DNA from: Archangium violaceum Cb vi76
Lineage (GTDB): Bacteria; Myxococcota; Myxococcia; Myxococcales; Myxococcaceae
Assembly: GCF_000733295.1 (NCBI RefSeq)
Contig: NZ_JPMI01000004.1
Coordinates: forward strand, 1-64,000
DNA length: 64,000 nucleotides
Direction of reading: 5' to 3'
Below the pieces are notes generated by a model that was given only the letters and a program-made list of their open reading frames with translations, searched no databases and was not told the origin of the DNA. Of this stretch, positions 44,847 through 53,464 are shown in pieces (position 1 is the stretch's first letter; every line of letters starts with the position of its first letter). Made by a program: the position numbers and the translations under genes.

Positions 44847-46802
44847 TCAAGCCGCCAGGAGCCCTACCTCCGTGAAGAGCAGCGCCACACGGCGCAAGGC
44901 TACTTCATCCTCCGGACGCTTGAGTTCCGCAAGCGCGGCGGTGAGGGTATTTCCCGGCTTGTTGAGGAGGGAGGAGGCGCGCAGCTCGGTGGCCGAGAGC
45001 GCCAGGTCATTGGCCGAGACGGGAGGAGCCGGGTTGCGGTGGAGGGGCTTGTGGCGAAGGGACTCCTGTTCGCGCACCAGCCGCTCCAGCGGATAGTGCT
45101 CGCGCAGGCCCTCATTGAGCAGGGCGAGGCCGCCCAGGCGCTCCTCGGTGCCGTCGGTGATGGGGGTCTCGCCCTCGAAGAAGGCGTAGCGGCCGCCCGT
45201 CCAGCCGAGCAGGCTGAGGGCCACGGTGCGCCGGTGCTCGCGCGTCCACTCGGCCAGCTCGGCGGGAGAGAGGACGCGGGCGGCGAGCAGCGCGTCCAGG
45301 AGCCGTCCGGAGAAGGGGCGGGTGTGCTCCACGGCGCGCTGCCACTGCTCCACGGACAGCTTGCCCGTCTGGAGCAGGAAGGCGCCGAAGCGGTCCGTGG
45401 CGAGGCTGGAGCGCACGGCGATGATCTGCCCCGCCTTGAGGAAGAGCTCCTTGTGGGCGCGGTTCTGCTCGAAGTGGAGCCGGCCGGTGGCCTTGGCGAG
45501 CATCAGCCGGGCCATGACGCGCAGGGGGGCCACGCGGCCCACGTTGCCGGCGTAGCGGGGCGGTTTCGCCTTGGCGAGCCGGGCCTCGAGGCGCTCCTGG
45601 GCGGCGGCCGCGGTGGCGTTGAGGCCGGGGAAGGCGGAGGGGGGAAGGAAGGGGCCGCCGGACTGGGACACCTGGGCCTGGGGCGACAGCTTCCCGGAGG
45701 CGAAGAGCAGCCGCACGTCGTCCTCGGCCAGCTTCGTGAGGGAGAGGCCGCCGCCCGGCTCGCGCACCGCGTAGGTGGAGGCCGTGGGCTGCGGGGGAGC
45801 CGGCTCGGCCAGCAGGGCCGGGGGAATGGGCGGCTGCACGGGGGGCGCGCGCACCTCCGGCTCGTAGTAGCTGGCCATCAGCGCGGCCAGGTCGCGCTGG
45901 GACACGCGCAGGCCGGCGGACAGCAGGAACTCGTCCAGTGCGTCGAGCACGTCGGCGGCCGACTGGAAGCGCTCGTCCGGGTTGGCGAGGGTGCACCGGT
46001 TGACGACGGTGCACAGCGGCTCGGGCAGGAAGGGGGCCGCGTCCTGCAGGCGCAGGGGCCGGGCCTTGAGGGCCACCGTCTGCTTGAGCACGTCCATCAC
46101 CGCGCCGGGCTTGAAGGCGTGGCGCCGCGACAGCATCTCGTAGAGGGTGATGCCGAGGGCGAAGATGTCGCCGCGCCCGTCCGGCTTCTTGCGGGCGAGC
46201 TGCTCGGGGGGGATGTAGCCCGGCTTGCCGCGCACGTTGGTGGCGATGTCTCCGCCGGAGCTGCCCACCAGCGCCACGCCGAAGTCCAGCAGCTTCACCT
46301 CTCCCTCGAAGGAGATGATGATGTTGGTGGGGTTGACGTCGCGGTGCACCAGGTGGAGCGGCTCGCCCGCCGCCGAGCGCGCGCGGTGCGCGTAGTCCAG
46401 TCCCTTGAGCACCTCCATGGCGATGTAGCAGGCCAGGTGCACGGGGATGCCCTGCCCCCGGGCCGACACCCGCTTCATCAAGTCATACAGGTCGCGGCCA
46501 TGGATGAACTCCATGGCGATGAAGTACTCGCCGCGCTGCTCTCCGAAGTCGAAGATCTGCGCGATGTTCATGTGCTGGAGGAGCGCCGACAGCCGCGCCT
46601 CCTCGATGAACATTTGCACGGCGGACTCCTGCTGGGTGGCCTCCGGGAGCACGCGCTTGACGACCACCTGCTTGGCGAAGCCGCCGGCGCCGAGCGCCAC
46701 GCCGCGGTAGATGTCCGCCATGCCACCGCGGCCCAGGTGGTTGACGAGCACATACCGGCCGAAGCGGGCGGGCAGCGTGAGGTTGCCGGACGGCGTGCTC
46801 AT
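44847..46802 (-). CDS. Ser/Thr protein kinase with DUF4388-like tail
   Basis: A 651-aa Hanks-type kinase. The kinase domain (residues 14-280) has GRGGMADIYRG, Lys49, HRDVNPTN (153-160), DFG (173-175) and GKPGYIPPEQLA; all catalytic residues are present. A Pro-rich linker follows, and the C-terminal 250 residues contain a DUF4388-like region (RLMLAKATGRLHFEQNRA; QILAVRSS-like IIAVRSSLATDRFGAFLL). There is no membrane segment, so it is cytoplasmic. Its ATG overlaps the stop of the preceding coiled-coil frame by 4 nt (ATGA). It probably phosphorylates operon partners such as the Hsp70 or the coiled-coil protein. Confidence 0.92.
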   Translation of the reverse strand: MSTPSGNLTLPARFGRYVLVNHLGRGGMADIYRGVALGAGGFAKQVVVKRVLPEATQQESAVQMFIEEARLSALLQHMNIAQIFDFGEQRGEYFIAMEFIHGRDLYDLMKRVSARGQGIPVHLACYIAMEVLKGLDYAHRARSAAGEPLHLVHRDVNPTNIIISFEGEVKLLDFGVALVGSSGGDIATNVRGKPGYIPPEQLARKKPDGRGDIFALGITLYEMLSRRHAFKPGAVMDVLKQTVALKARPLRLQDAAPFLPEPLCTVVNRCTLANPDERFQSAADVLDALDEFLLSAGLRVSQRDLAALMASYYEPEVRAPPVQPPIPPALLAEPAPPQPTASTYAVREPGGGLSLTKLAEDDVRLLFASGKLSPQAQVSQSGGPFLPPSAFPGLNATAAAAQERLEARLAKAKPPRYAGNVGRVAPLRVMARLMLAKATGRLHFEQNRAHKELFLKAGQIIAVRSSLATDRFGAFLLQTGKLSVEQWQRAVEHTRPFSGRLLDALLAARVLSPAELAEWTREHRRTVALSLLGWTGGRYAFFEGETPITDGTEERLGGLALLNEGLREHYPLERLVREQESLRHKPLHRNPAPPVSANDLALSATELRASSLLNKPGNTLTAALAELKRPEDEVALRRVALLFTEVGLLAA

Positions 46803-48027
46803 TTCTTACTGGAGTCCTCGATGAGCATCTCGTCGAACATGTCCTCGCTGATGACGAGCGTGCCGGGGCGCACGGCGGCGGGACGGGGCGCCATTCCGGG
46901 GATGGGCGCGGGCGTCAGCGCGGGGCCCGTGGGGGGACGCGTGCGCTCGCCTTGGGCATGAGGGCCGCGGCCTTGGCCGCCGCGGGGGACAGGGCCGGCA
47001 CGGGCGGCACCATTGGCACGGGGGGCGGCAGCGACGGACGAGGCGGCGCCTCCAGATCGTCGAGCGGCTCGAGCATGATCTCCATGCTCGGCACCCGGCT
47101 CTCGGGAGCCAGGGGCTGGCTGGACACCGGAGGCGGGGTGAGGGGTGGGGCGTCGATCTCCTCGCCCAGCGTCTCCAGCATGCTGTGGGCCAGCTGCATG
47201 GTGCTGTTGCCGAACATGGTATCGGCTGGCTTGGGTTCGGCCGGCCTGGGCTTGGGCGGGACCGGCGCCATGGCCGGCGGAGGTGGAACCTTGGTGGAGA
47301 GGTTGACCACGCTGGCGGGCGCCGGGACGGGCTTGGGCGAGGTGGGGGAGGAGGGCGCCGAGGTGGAGGCCGTGTCCCCCGTGAGCAGGACGATCATCCT
47401 GCGCAGATCCTCGATGGTCTGCTCCTTGGCCGTGAGCGTCTGCTCCCGGGTGGCGAGGTTCTTCTCGAGCTCGGCCACGCGGTGGGCGAGCCGGTCGCGC
47501 TCGGCGCGCAGCTTGGGCATCGCCTCGTTCTCGGCGCGCAGCCGCTGCAGCTCTTCTTGTTGCGCGGGGGCGGCCGCCGTGGGGTCTCCCTGGCCGCGGA
47601 CCTGCTCGCGCAGGCTGTTGAGCTCCTGCAGCCACATCCGCTTCTCCTCGCGGGTGATGGCCTCCTGCTCCCGTTGCTCCTCCTCGCGGCGCGTCAGCGC
47701 GCCCTGGAACTGCTCGCTCAGGCCGCCGACCGCCGTCATCAGCTCCCGGAGGCCGCGGCTGGCGCGCTCCAGGCGCTTGACGCCCTGGGTCTGCTCGTCG
47801 ATGCGCTCGAGCAACCGGGGCGGCACGCCCTGCTGTGCACCCGTCCGGCGCAGCTCGTCGCGTTGTGCCTCCAGCCGGGCGAGCTCCTGGGTCGCCTGGC
47901 GCAGCAGGGGGAGCACCAGCTCGGCGATGCTCTCGGCATGGCGTCCCAGCTCGACGCACCCCTGCCGCACCAGCTGGAGGTCCGCCGAGGAGTCCGCCGA
48001 TGGCTCCGTGCTGGTTGCGTTCCTCAT
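46799..48027 (-). CDS. Coiled-coil protein with probable frameshift near the C-terminus
   Basis: From ATG 48027 (GGAGGAAGC upstream) the frame encodes about 220 residues of heptad coiled coil (QELARLEAQRDELRRTG; NLATREQTLTAKEQTIEDLR), then a Pro-rich linker. In that frame it stops at 46915 soon after a run of six Cs (46931-46936). In the shifted frame after the run, the sequence continues as PGTLVISEDMFDEMLIEDSS and stops at 46799-46801 inside the kinase start (ATGA overlap). Seven Cs would restore one long frame. I therefore read the gene as one CDS with a homopolymer frameshift, by sequence error, mutation or programmed slippage. Probably a scaffold for the kinase. Confidence 0.7.
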
Positions 48028-48161
48028 CGCGCTTCCTCCACTCCCTCCTCGAGGCGTGCCGTCATCGAACCACGCGCTGGGTCATGATACCCCACCACCT
48101 CCGGCCGGGCTTCATGGGGTTGCGGGCTCGGTCGTCAGAGCACCAGCCTGCTGGATTGCTC

Positions 48162-48695
48162 TCATTTCCCCTGCAACTGGGAGGTGGGCGCTCGCTGGGG
48201 CAGCGAGGGGAAGGGCTCGAAGTTCTCCAACGCGAGCTTCCCGAGCTCCACGTTCGCCTCCGGCAACCGCTCGATGTCCTCGGCGAACCAGGGGGTCTCG
48301 GGGAGGGGAGGAGCGGAGGCCGCCGGAACCGGAGCTGGAGCCGGGGCCGGGGCCTGCACCGGCCGGGCCGTGTCCGCCTCGAGGGGCTCCGTGTCGATCT
48401 CCGACTGCGACAGCTCCACGGTGAAGGTGACCCTGGGCTGTACCTCGGCGCGCCGGGGGCCGGAGACCTCCACCATGGGACGGCGGCGGGGGCGGGCTCC
48501 CCCCTCGCCGGACGAGGGCGCGGGCGCACGGGGTGGCACCGCGGGCTCCATCGGACGCACGCTCACCTGGAGGGCGGCACCGCATCCCGTACAGCGGACG
48601 ATCTGGGTGCCCGGGCCCGGGAGGGGCACCGCCGTCCCACAACGTGGGCACAGGGGGCGCGCGGTTGGAGTGGAAGAGGGAGCCTCTGCGGTCAT
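48162..48695 (-). CDS. Zinc-ribbon regulator-like protein (177 aa)
   Basis: A cytoplasmic protein with an N-terminal zinc ribbon: LCPRCGTAVPL and IVRCTGCGAALQV, two CxxC pairs 16 residues apart, of the MJ0042 finger type. A Pro/Ala-rich linker and an acidic C-terminal segment (WFAEDIERLPEANVELGKLALENF) follow. It resembles the N-terminal part of myxobacterial protein-interaction scaffolds. It is followed by the coiled-coil gene, 135 nt downstream, and may belong to that operon. The ATG at 48695 was chosen because the zinc ribbon begins soon after. Confidence 0.7.
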   Translation of the reverse strand: MTAEAPSSTPTARPLCPRCGTAVPLPGPGTQIVRCTGCGAALQVSVRPMEPAVPPRAPAPSSGEGGARPRRRPMVEVSGPRRAEVQPRVTFTVELSQSEIDTEPLEADTARPVQAPAPAPAPVPAASAPPLPETPWFAEDIERLPEANVELGKLALENFEPFPSLPQRAPTSQLQGK

Positions 48696-48945
48696 GGGCT
48701 CGTCAGAGCTCCGAGCAACACGACAGGGCATCCGCGCGTGCTGAACTCGGCGTTACACCATCGACGCATCATTCCGCAAGCGAACGGGCGGGTCAACGGA
48801 GGTCTGGTGCCGGAGGCGCGACCTGAAGGGTGTGTAGGCGGGGGAGCATTCGTACGCGGGGTGAAGCCGATAACGTTTGGCCCCAGGCCCGAGGAGGTGG
48901 AGACTTCCGGCGTTCGCCCGCTTCACCCGTCCGGAGTCACCCCCC

Positions 48946-49626
48946 ATGCCTTTCGAGTCGCTGCTGGCTCAGATTCCCATGTTCGAGCACCTCGCGCAGG
49001 AGGATCTGACGCACCTGTCGGGGCTGTTGCAGCAGCGGCGCTATAGCAAGAACGAGGTCATCTTCCACCAGGGGGACGTGGGCACGGCCCTCTTCATGGT
49101 GCGCCGGGGCGAGGTGGCCATCCGCCTGAGCTCCTCGGAGGGCAAGGAGGTCATCCTGGCGCTGCTGGGCCGGGGGGATGCCTTCGGCGAGCTGGCGCTG
49201 CTGGATGGGGAGCCGCGCTCGACGGACGCGGTGGCGCGCGACGAGACGCACCTGCTGAGCCTCCACCAGGAGGACTTCCGGCGCTTCCTGAGCGAGCGCC
49301 CGCAGGTGGCCATGGGGCTGCTGGCGGTGCTCAGCCGGATGGTGCGGCGCGTCACCCAGCTGGTGCACGACTCGGCCTTCCTGGATGCGCGGGCGCGGCT
49401 GGCGCGGGTGCTGTTGGACCTGGCCAAGTCGCAGGGGCAGCCGGCTTCCGAGGGCGGCATCCTCATCCCCAAGCTGACGCAGGCGGAGCTGGCCAACCTG
49501 TGCGGGGTGACGCGCGAGAGCGCCAACAAGTGGTTGCGCTTCTACAACCGCGAGGGGCTGCTCACGTACGAGAACGGGCAGATCACCATCGTGGACCCCG
49601 AGCGCCTGCGCCGCGACGTGGACTGA
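48946..49626 (+). CDS. Crp/Fnr-family transcription regulator
   Basis: A 226-aa regulator. The cyclic-nucleotide-binding domain (residues 8-120) has HQGDVGTALFMVRRGEVAIRL and RGDAFGELALLDGEPRSTDAV, where the phosphate-binding cassette GELALLDGxxRS is close to the CRP consensus, so cAMP or a related ligand is plausible. The C-terminal winged helix has LTQAELANLCGVTRESANKWL; the recognition helix keeps Arg-Glu at the positions that read TGTGA in CRP. No iron-sulfur cysteines are present. Two TGTGA-N6-TCACA-like sites lie 320-360 nt past its stop. Confidence 0.9.
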   Translation: MPFESLLAQIPMFEHLAQEDLTHLSGLLQQRRYSKNEVIFHQGDVGTALFMVRRGEVAIRLSSSEGKEVILALLGRGDAFGELALLDGEPRSTDAVARDETHLLSLHQEDFRRFLSERPQVAMGLLAVLSRMVRRVTQLVHDSAFLDARARLARVLLDLAKSQGQPASEGGILIPKLTQAELANLCGVTRESANKWLRFYNREGLLTYENGQITIVDPERLRRDVD

Positions 49627-49647
49627 AGGACTACGGGTGGGAGGAGC

Positions 49648-49712
49648 CCGCGCCCCCCGGCGCGGACTCGACTCCCGGAAAACATGGGCGGAGGCCGCGC
49701 CCCCCGGCGCGG
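49648..49712. repeat. Duplicated GC hairpins after the Crp/Fnr gene
   Basis: CCGCGCC-CCCC-GGCGCGG occurs at 49648-49665 and again at 49695-49712, two identical 7-bp stem hairpins 47 bp apart. They may form tandem terminators or be the remains of a small repeat. No gene lies in 49627-50157. Confidence 0.55.
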
Positions 49713-49943
49713 CCCCCCATCCCTCGGGACCTGGACGATGCCCTCACGCGCTCTTCCCGAAGTGCGGCGGGCGGAGTCCCCCCAGCGAGGTAACGGCGGC
49801 CATCCCCCCCTCAGGACATGGCGGCCTTCGGCGGCCTCGCACAGACATCACTCCGCTCGCACCTCGGGCGCGGCGTTCGGCGACAACGGGGCATCGAGTC
49901 CCTGTTCCCGAGAGCATTCATACCGCTCGGGGGGGTCCAGGGC

Positions 49944-49982
49944 TGTGAATCGACTCACTGCGGGGGTGTGAAGCCGTTCACA
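49944..49982. promoter_or_regulatory. Tandem CRP/FNR-type boxes
   Basis: TGTGAATCGACTCACT (49944-49959) and TGTGAAGCCGTTCACA (49967-49982) each match TGTGA-N6-TCACA, the second perfectly and the first with one mismatch. Their centres are 23 bp apart. They lie downstream of the Crp/Fnr gene (stop 49626) and 176-214 nt upstream of the histidine kinase start at 50158. Confidence 0.6.
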
Positions 49983-50157
49983 GCCAGCGGGGCCGTTTTG
50001 TGCGGGGGTCCGGGGATGGCTCCTCAGGGGGCCTGGGCGCTCATCCGGGGTGGCGGGGATACTCCAGGAGCGGAGAACATTCCACCCCCCGTGGAGTCGG
50101 CGCGTGGACGGGCCTGGGGGAGATTCCAGTGTGAGACAGTTGGTCCCGGGTTCCTGG

Positions 50158-51798
50158 ATGAAGCCAATCGAGATGACATTGCGCAGCAGGGTGCTGCTCT
50201 TCGCGGCGGTGGCGGTGGGGCTCGTCGCGCTGGTGGGCGGTGTGCTGTTCGTCACGGCGAGCCGGGGAGAGCGGGGCCTGGCGCAGATGCTCGCCATCCA
50301 GTCGCAGACGGAAATCTATGGCCGGATGACGGACGAGTCCTTCGGCTACCTGTCCACGCTGCTGCACACGCGGGAGACGGGGGGCGACACCCAGGCGGTG
50401 CTCGAGGCGCAGGAGAAGCGCTTCGCGGCGGAGTTCGCGCGCCTGGAGGAGCTGGTGCGGGAGGAGCACGCGGGAGAGTCGATGGAGGGGGAGCTCGAGC
50501 GCATCGAGCAGCTCCAGCGGGCACTCCAGCGCTGGCTGCGGGGCTCGGAGGAGCGGGTGCGGCTGGCGCCCGGGGGAGGGGAGGCGGCCACGCTGATGCA
50601 TGAGTCGCTCCAGGTATTTCGCGAGAAGGTGGCGCCGCATCTGAAGGCGGCCTGGGACCAGTCGCGCGCGGACCTGGACGAGCACGAACGCCGGGGCCAT
50701 CGGTCACTCGGGATTGGCCGGGTGGTGGGCGTGGCCGTGCCGCTGGTGGCCCTGGTGCTCGTGCTGTCGATGGCGTCCATCATCTACCTGAACATGCGCC
50801 GCGCGTTGGGGACGCTGCTGGAGCGCGCGCAACGCATGGGCGAGGGGGACCTGGACACCGAGCTGCCGGTGAAGGGGGAGCGTGACGAGTATGACTTGAT
50901 GGCCCGGGCCATCAACCGCATGGCCACCCAGCTCCGGTCCGCGGCGCAGGAGCGGGAGCGCTACAACGCGCTGTTGGAGCAGACCGTGCGGCAGCGCACC
51001 GCCGAGCTGGAGCAGTCCAATGCCCGGCTCACCGACAGCCTCCAGCAGTTGCAGGCGGCCCAGTCCCAGTTGCTCTTCGCGGACCGGCTCGCCACGGTGG
51101 GCCAGCTGGCGGCGGGGGTGGGGCATGAGCTGAACAACCCGCTGGCCTTCGTGCTCAGCAACCTCAACTACGCGCAGCAGGTGGTGACGGAGATGGAGGC
51201 GGCGCCCACGCCGGTGGAACGGCGGGAGCTGCTGGAGGCCCTCGCGGATGCGCGCGAGGGCGCCGAGCGGGTGCGCCTCATCGTCCGGGACCTCCGGATG
51301 CTGTCCCACCCGGATGACCGGGAGATGGGCCCGGTGGACCTGGTGAAGGTGGTGCGCAGCGCGGCGAAGATGGCGGCGCACGAGATTCGCGGCCGCGCCC
51401 GGTTGGTGCAGGCGGTGGAGAACGTGCCGCCGGTGCAGGGCAATAGCGCGCGCCTGTGCCAGGTGTTCCTCAACCTGCTCATCAACGCGGCGCACGCGAT
51501 TGCCCCGGGCGCGGTGGAGCGCCATGAAATCAAGCTCTCCGCCCGGGTGGACGGCGCCCATCGCGTCACGGTGGAGGTGCACGACACGGGCAGCGGCATC
51601 CCGAAGGACAAGCTGGAGCGTGTCTTCGAGCCCTTCTTCACCACCAAGCCCGCGGGCGAGGGCAGTGGGCTGGGGCTGTCGGTGTGCAAGAGCATCATCT
51701 CCGCGCACGGCGGAGACATCTCCGTCGACAGCGAGCCGGGCCAGGGCACCACCTTCCGCGTGAGCCTGCCGGTGTATGGCGGTGAGACCCGCGCGTGA
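50158..51798 (+). CDS. HAMP-containing sensor histidine kinase
   Basis: A 546-aa kinase. TM1 is at residues 10-32, then a helical sensor domain (about 35-180), TM2 (about 185-208), HAMP (about 210-262), a coiled-coil linker, HisKA with VGHELNNPLAFVLSN (His323) and HATPase with the N-box FLNLLINAAHAIA, G1 DTGSGIPKD and G2 GSGLGLSVCKSIISAHGG. It is membrane-bound. No response regulator is adjacent, so it is an orphan. The start is uncertain (50158 or 50173). The tandem CRP-like boxes lie upstream, so Crp/Fnr-type control is plausible. Confidence 0.88.
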   Translation: MKPIEMTLRSRVLLFAAVAVGLVALVGGVLFVTASRGERGLAQMLAIQSQTEIYGRMTDESFGYLSTLLHTRETGGDTQAVLEAQEKRFAAEFARLEELVREEHAGESMEGELERIEQLQRALQRWLRGSEERVRLAPGGGEAATLMHESLQVFREKVAPHLKAAWDQSRADLDEHERRGHRSLGIGRVVGVAVPLVALVLVLSMASIIYLNMRRALGTLLERAQRMGEGDLDTELPVKGERDEYDLMARAINRMATQLRSAAQERERYNALLEQTVRQRTAELEQSNARLTDSLQQLQAAQSQLLFADRLATVGQLAAGVGHELNNPLAFVLSNLNYAQQVVTEMEAAPTPVERRELLEALADAREGAERVRLIVRDLRMLSHPDDREMGPVDLVKVVRSAAKMAAHEIRGRARLVQAVENVPPVQGNSARLCQVFLNLLINAAHAIAPGAVERHEIKLSARVDGAHRVTVEVHDTGSGIPKDKLERVFEPFFTTKPAGEGSGLGLSVCKSIISAHGGDISVDSEPGQGTTFRVSLPVYGGETRA

Positions 51799-51827
51799 GG
51801 CGGGCGGCCCGGTTCAGCGGCGGGTGC

Positions 51828-52454
51828 TTACCAGGTGGCGCCGAAGTTGAGGGTGCCCGTGTAGCGGCCACCGCTGCTGAAGGTCGCGTCCCCCGGCAGG
51901 TTGATGTCCGACTCGGGGACGGTCAGGGCGAACTCCTGGTCGAAGAGGAGGTTGTAGTTGAGGCGCGCGTCCGCGGTGAAGTTGCCGACGTGCACGCGCA
52001 GCCCGGCCCCCAACGGGACGTTGCCCACGGTGTCATCCTGGAAGGCCAGCGCGGAACTGCGGACGTTGTAGCGGCTGAGTCCGACTCCGGCGAGCAGGTA
52101 GGGCTGGATCGGCGCGGCGGTGAGGCCCACGGTGGCCACGGCCTGGCCTCCATTGCGCAATACGTCCGGGCCGCTCGTCCTCGCCAGGGGAACCCCGCTA
52201 TCGAGCTCGTTCGCCGCGCCGGAGTACCCGAGTTCGAGTCCCAACACCTTGGTGGGCTTGAGGACGAGCGTCGCCCCATAGGCGACACCGGGATCGATGT
52301 CCTGTCCGAGCTGGTTGGTGTAGCCCTCCACACCACCACCGACCAGCACGCTCAGGCCACGCATGTCCGCGCTGGATTCCTTCCGGTCCTGCGCCAGGGC
52401 ACTCCCGGCCCAGAGGGTGAGCACCGCCGCACCAGCGAATAGGGTCCGCGTCAT
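51828..52454 (-). CDS. Outer-membrane beta-barrel protein (OmpA-barrel type)
   Basis: A 208-aa protein. A signal peptide (residues 1-22, ALA-QD) is followed by an eight-strand-type barrel: alternating strands such as GATLVLKPTKVLGLELGYSG and TADARLNYNLLFDQEFAL, ending in aromatic GATW. It matches the outer-membrane protein beta-barrel family. Function is unknown; it is convergent with the histidine kinase. Confidence 0.8.
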   Translation of the reverse strand: MTRTLFAGAAVLTLWAGSALAQDRKESSADMRGLSVLVGGGVEGYTNQLGQDIDPGVAYGATLVLKPTKVLGLELGYSGAANELDSGVPLARTSGPDVLRNGGQAVATVGLTAAPIQPYLLAGVGLSRYNVRSSALAFQDDTVGNVPLGAGLRVHVGNFTADARLNYNLLFDQEFALTVPESDINLPGDATFSSGGRYTGTLNFGATW

Positions 52455-52552
52455 TCATTCCTCCAAGTGGTTGGAGTTGGGAAGTTGGGGACCCCGAGGT
52501 CTCATGCCAGGGGGCAGGGAGGCGGCCAGGCGGACGCTCGCTCCCGTGGGAC

Positions 52553-53464
52553 TCATGCCGCCTTGCTGTGTTCTCGAGCGGCGGTGCGGGCGCGCAGGGT
52601 GCGGCGCCTTCCCTTGCGCAACACCTCCAGGCGGACCTCGGGCTCGGGCGCGAGTGCCAGCAGGCGCTGGACATCGTCCACGCTGGTGACGGGCCGCTCG
52701 TCGATGCCGAGCAGCAGGTCTTCCGCCTCGAGGCCCGCGTCGTCCGCGGGAGAGCCCTCGCCCACCTTCATGACGCGCACCGCGCGCGGCTGGCCCGCCT
52801 CCTGCGCGCTCTGGGGCGGGAGGTTGATGGCGGTGGCCGCGATGCCGAGGAAGCGCCGCTCCACCTTGCCCCGCTGGATGAGCAGGCTGGCCACCCAGGC
52901 CGCCGTGGTGGCGCTCACCGCGAAGCCGATGCCCTGCGCGTAGGGCAGCACCAGCGTGTTGAGGCCCACCACCTGCCCGCGCATGTTGAGCAGTGGCCCG
53001 CCCGAGTTGCCCGGGTTGATGGCCGCGTCCGTCTGCAACAGGCCCTCGAGAATCACCCCGTCGGGCAGCGGCAGCGTGCGGTTGATGGCGCTCACCACGC
53101 CCATCGACACCGACTGCTCCAGGCGGAAGGGGTTGCCGATGGCCATCACCAGTTGCCCCACACGCACGTCATGCGGGTCCGCCAGCGGCAGCGTGGGGAA
53201 CTTCGCACCCCCCTCGGCGCGCACCACGGCCAGGTCCGTGGGCTCGTCCCCGCCCACCAGCTCGGCGCGCACCTCGCTTCCGTCGTGCAGCTCGAGCTCG
53301 AGCTTGCCCCGGCCGCGCACCACGTGCCGGTTGGTGAGGACATAGCCGTCCGGGGTGAGGAAGAGGCCCGTGCCATGGCCCCGCGGGTGCTGCACGGCCA
53401 CCACCGCGGGCGCCGCCTTGGAGACGAGCGACTCGAGCTCGTCGGAGAATCGCTGGAGAATCAA
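52553..53464 (-). CDS. Trypsin-like protease with PDZ domain, no signal peptide
   Basis: A 303-aa HtrA-like protease. The triad is complete: His in TNRHVVRG, Asp in PTDLAVV, Ser in NPGNSGGPLL. One PDZ domain follows (about 210-285, GSPADDAGLEAEDLLLGID). There is no signal peptide or TM, unlike DegP, so it should act in the cytoplasm. Its ATG overlaps the stop of the next upstream protease gene by 4 nt (ATGA), so the pair is made together. Confidence 0.88.
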   Translation of the reverse strand: MILQRFSDELESLVSKAAPAVVAVQHPRGHGTGLFLTPDGYVLTNRHVVRGRGKLELELHDGSEVRAELVGGDEPTDLAVVRAEGGAKFPTLPLADPHDVRVGQLVMAIGNPFRLEQSVSMGVVSAINRTLPLPDGVILEGLLQTDAAINPGNSGGPLLNMRGQVVGLNTLVLPYAQGIGFAVSATTAAWVASLLIQRGKVERRFLGIAATAINLPPQSAQEAGQPRAVRVMKVGEGSPADDAGLEAEDLLLGIDERPVTSVDDVQRLLALAPEPEVRLEVLRKGRRRTLRARTAAREHSKAA

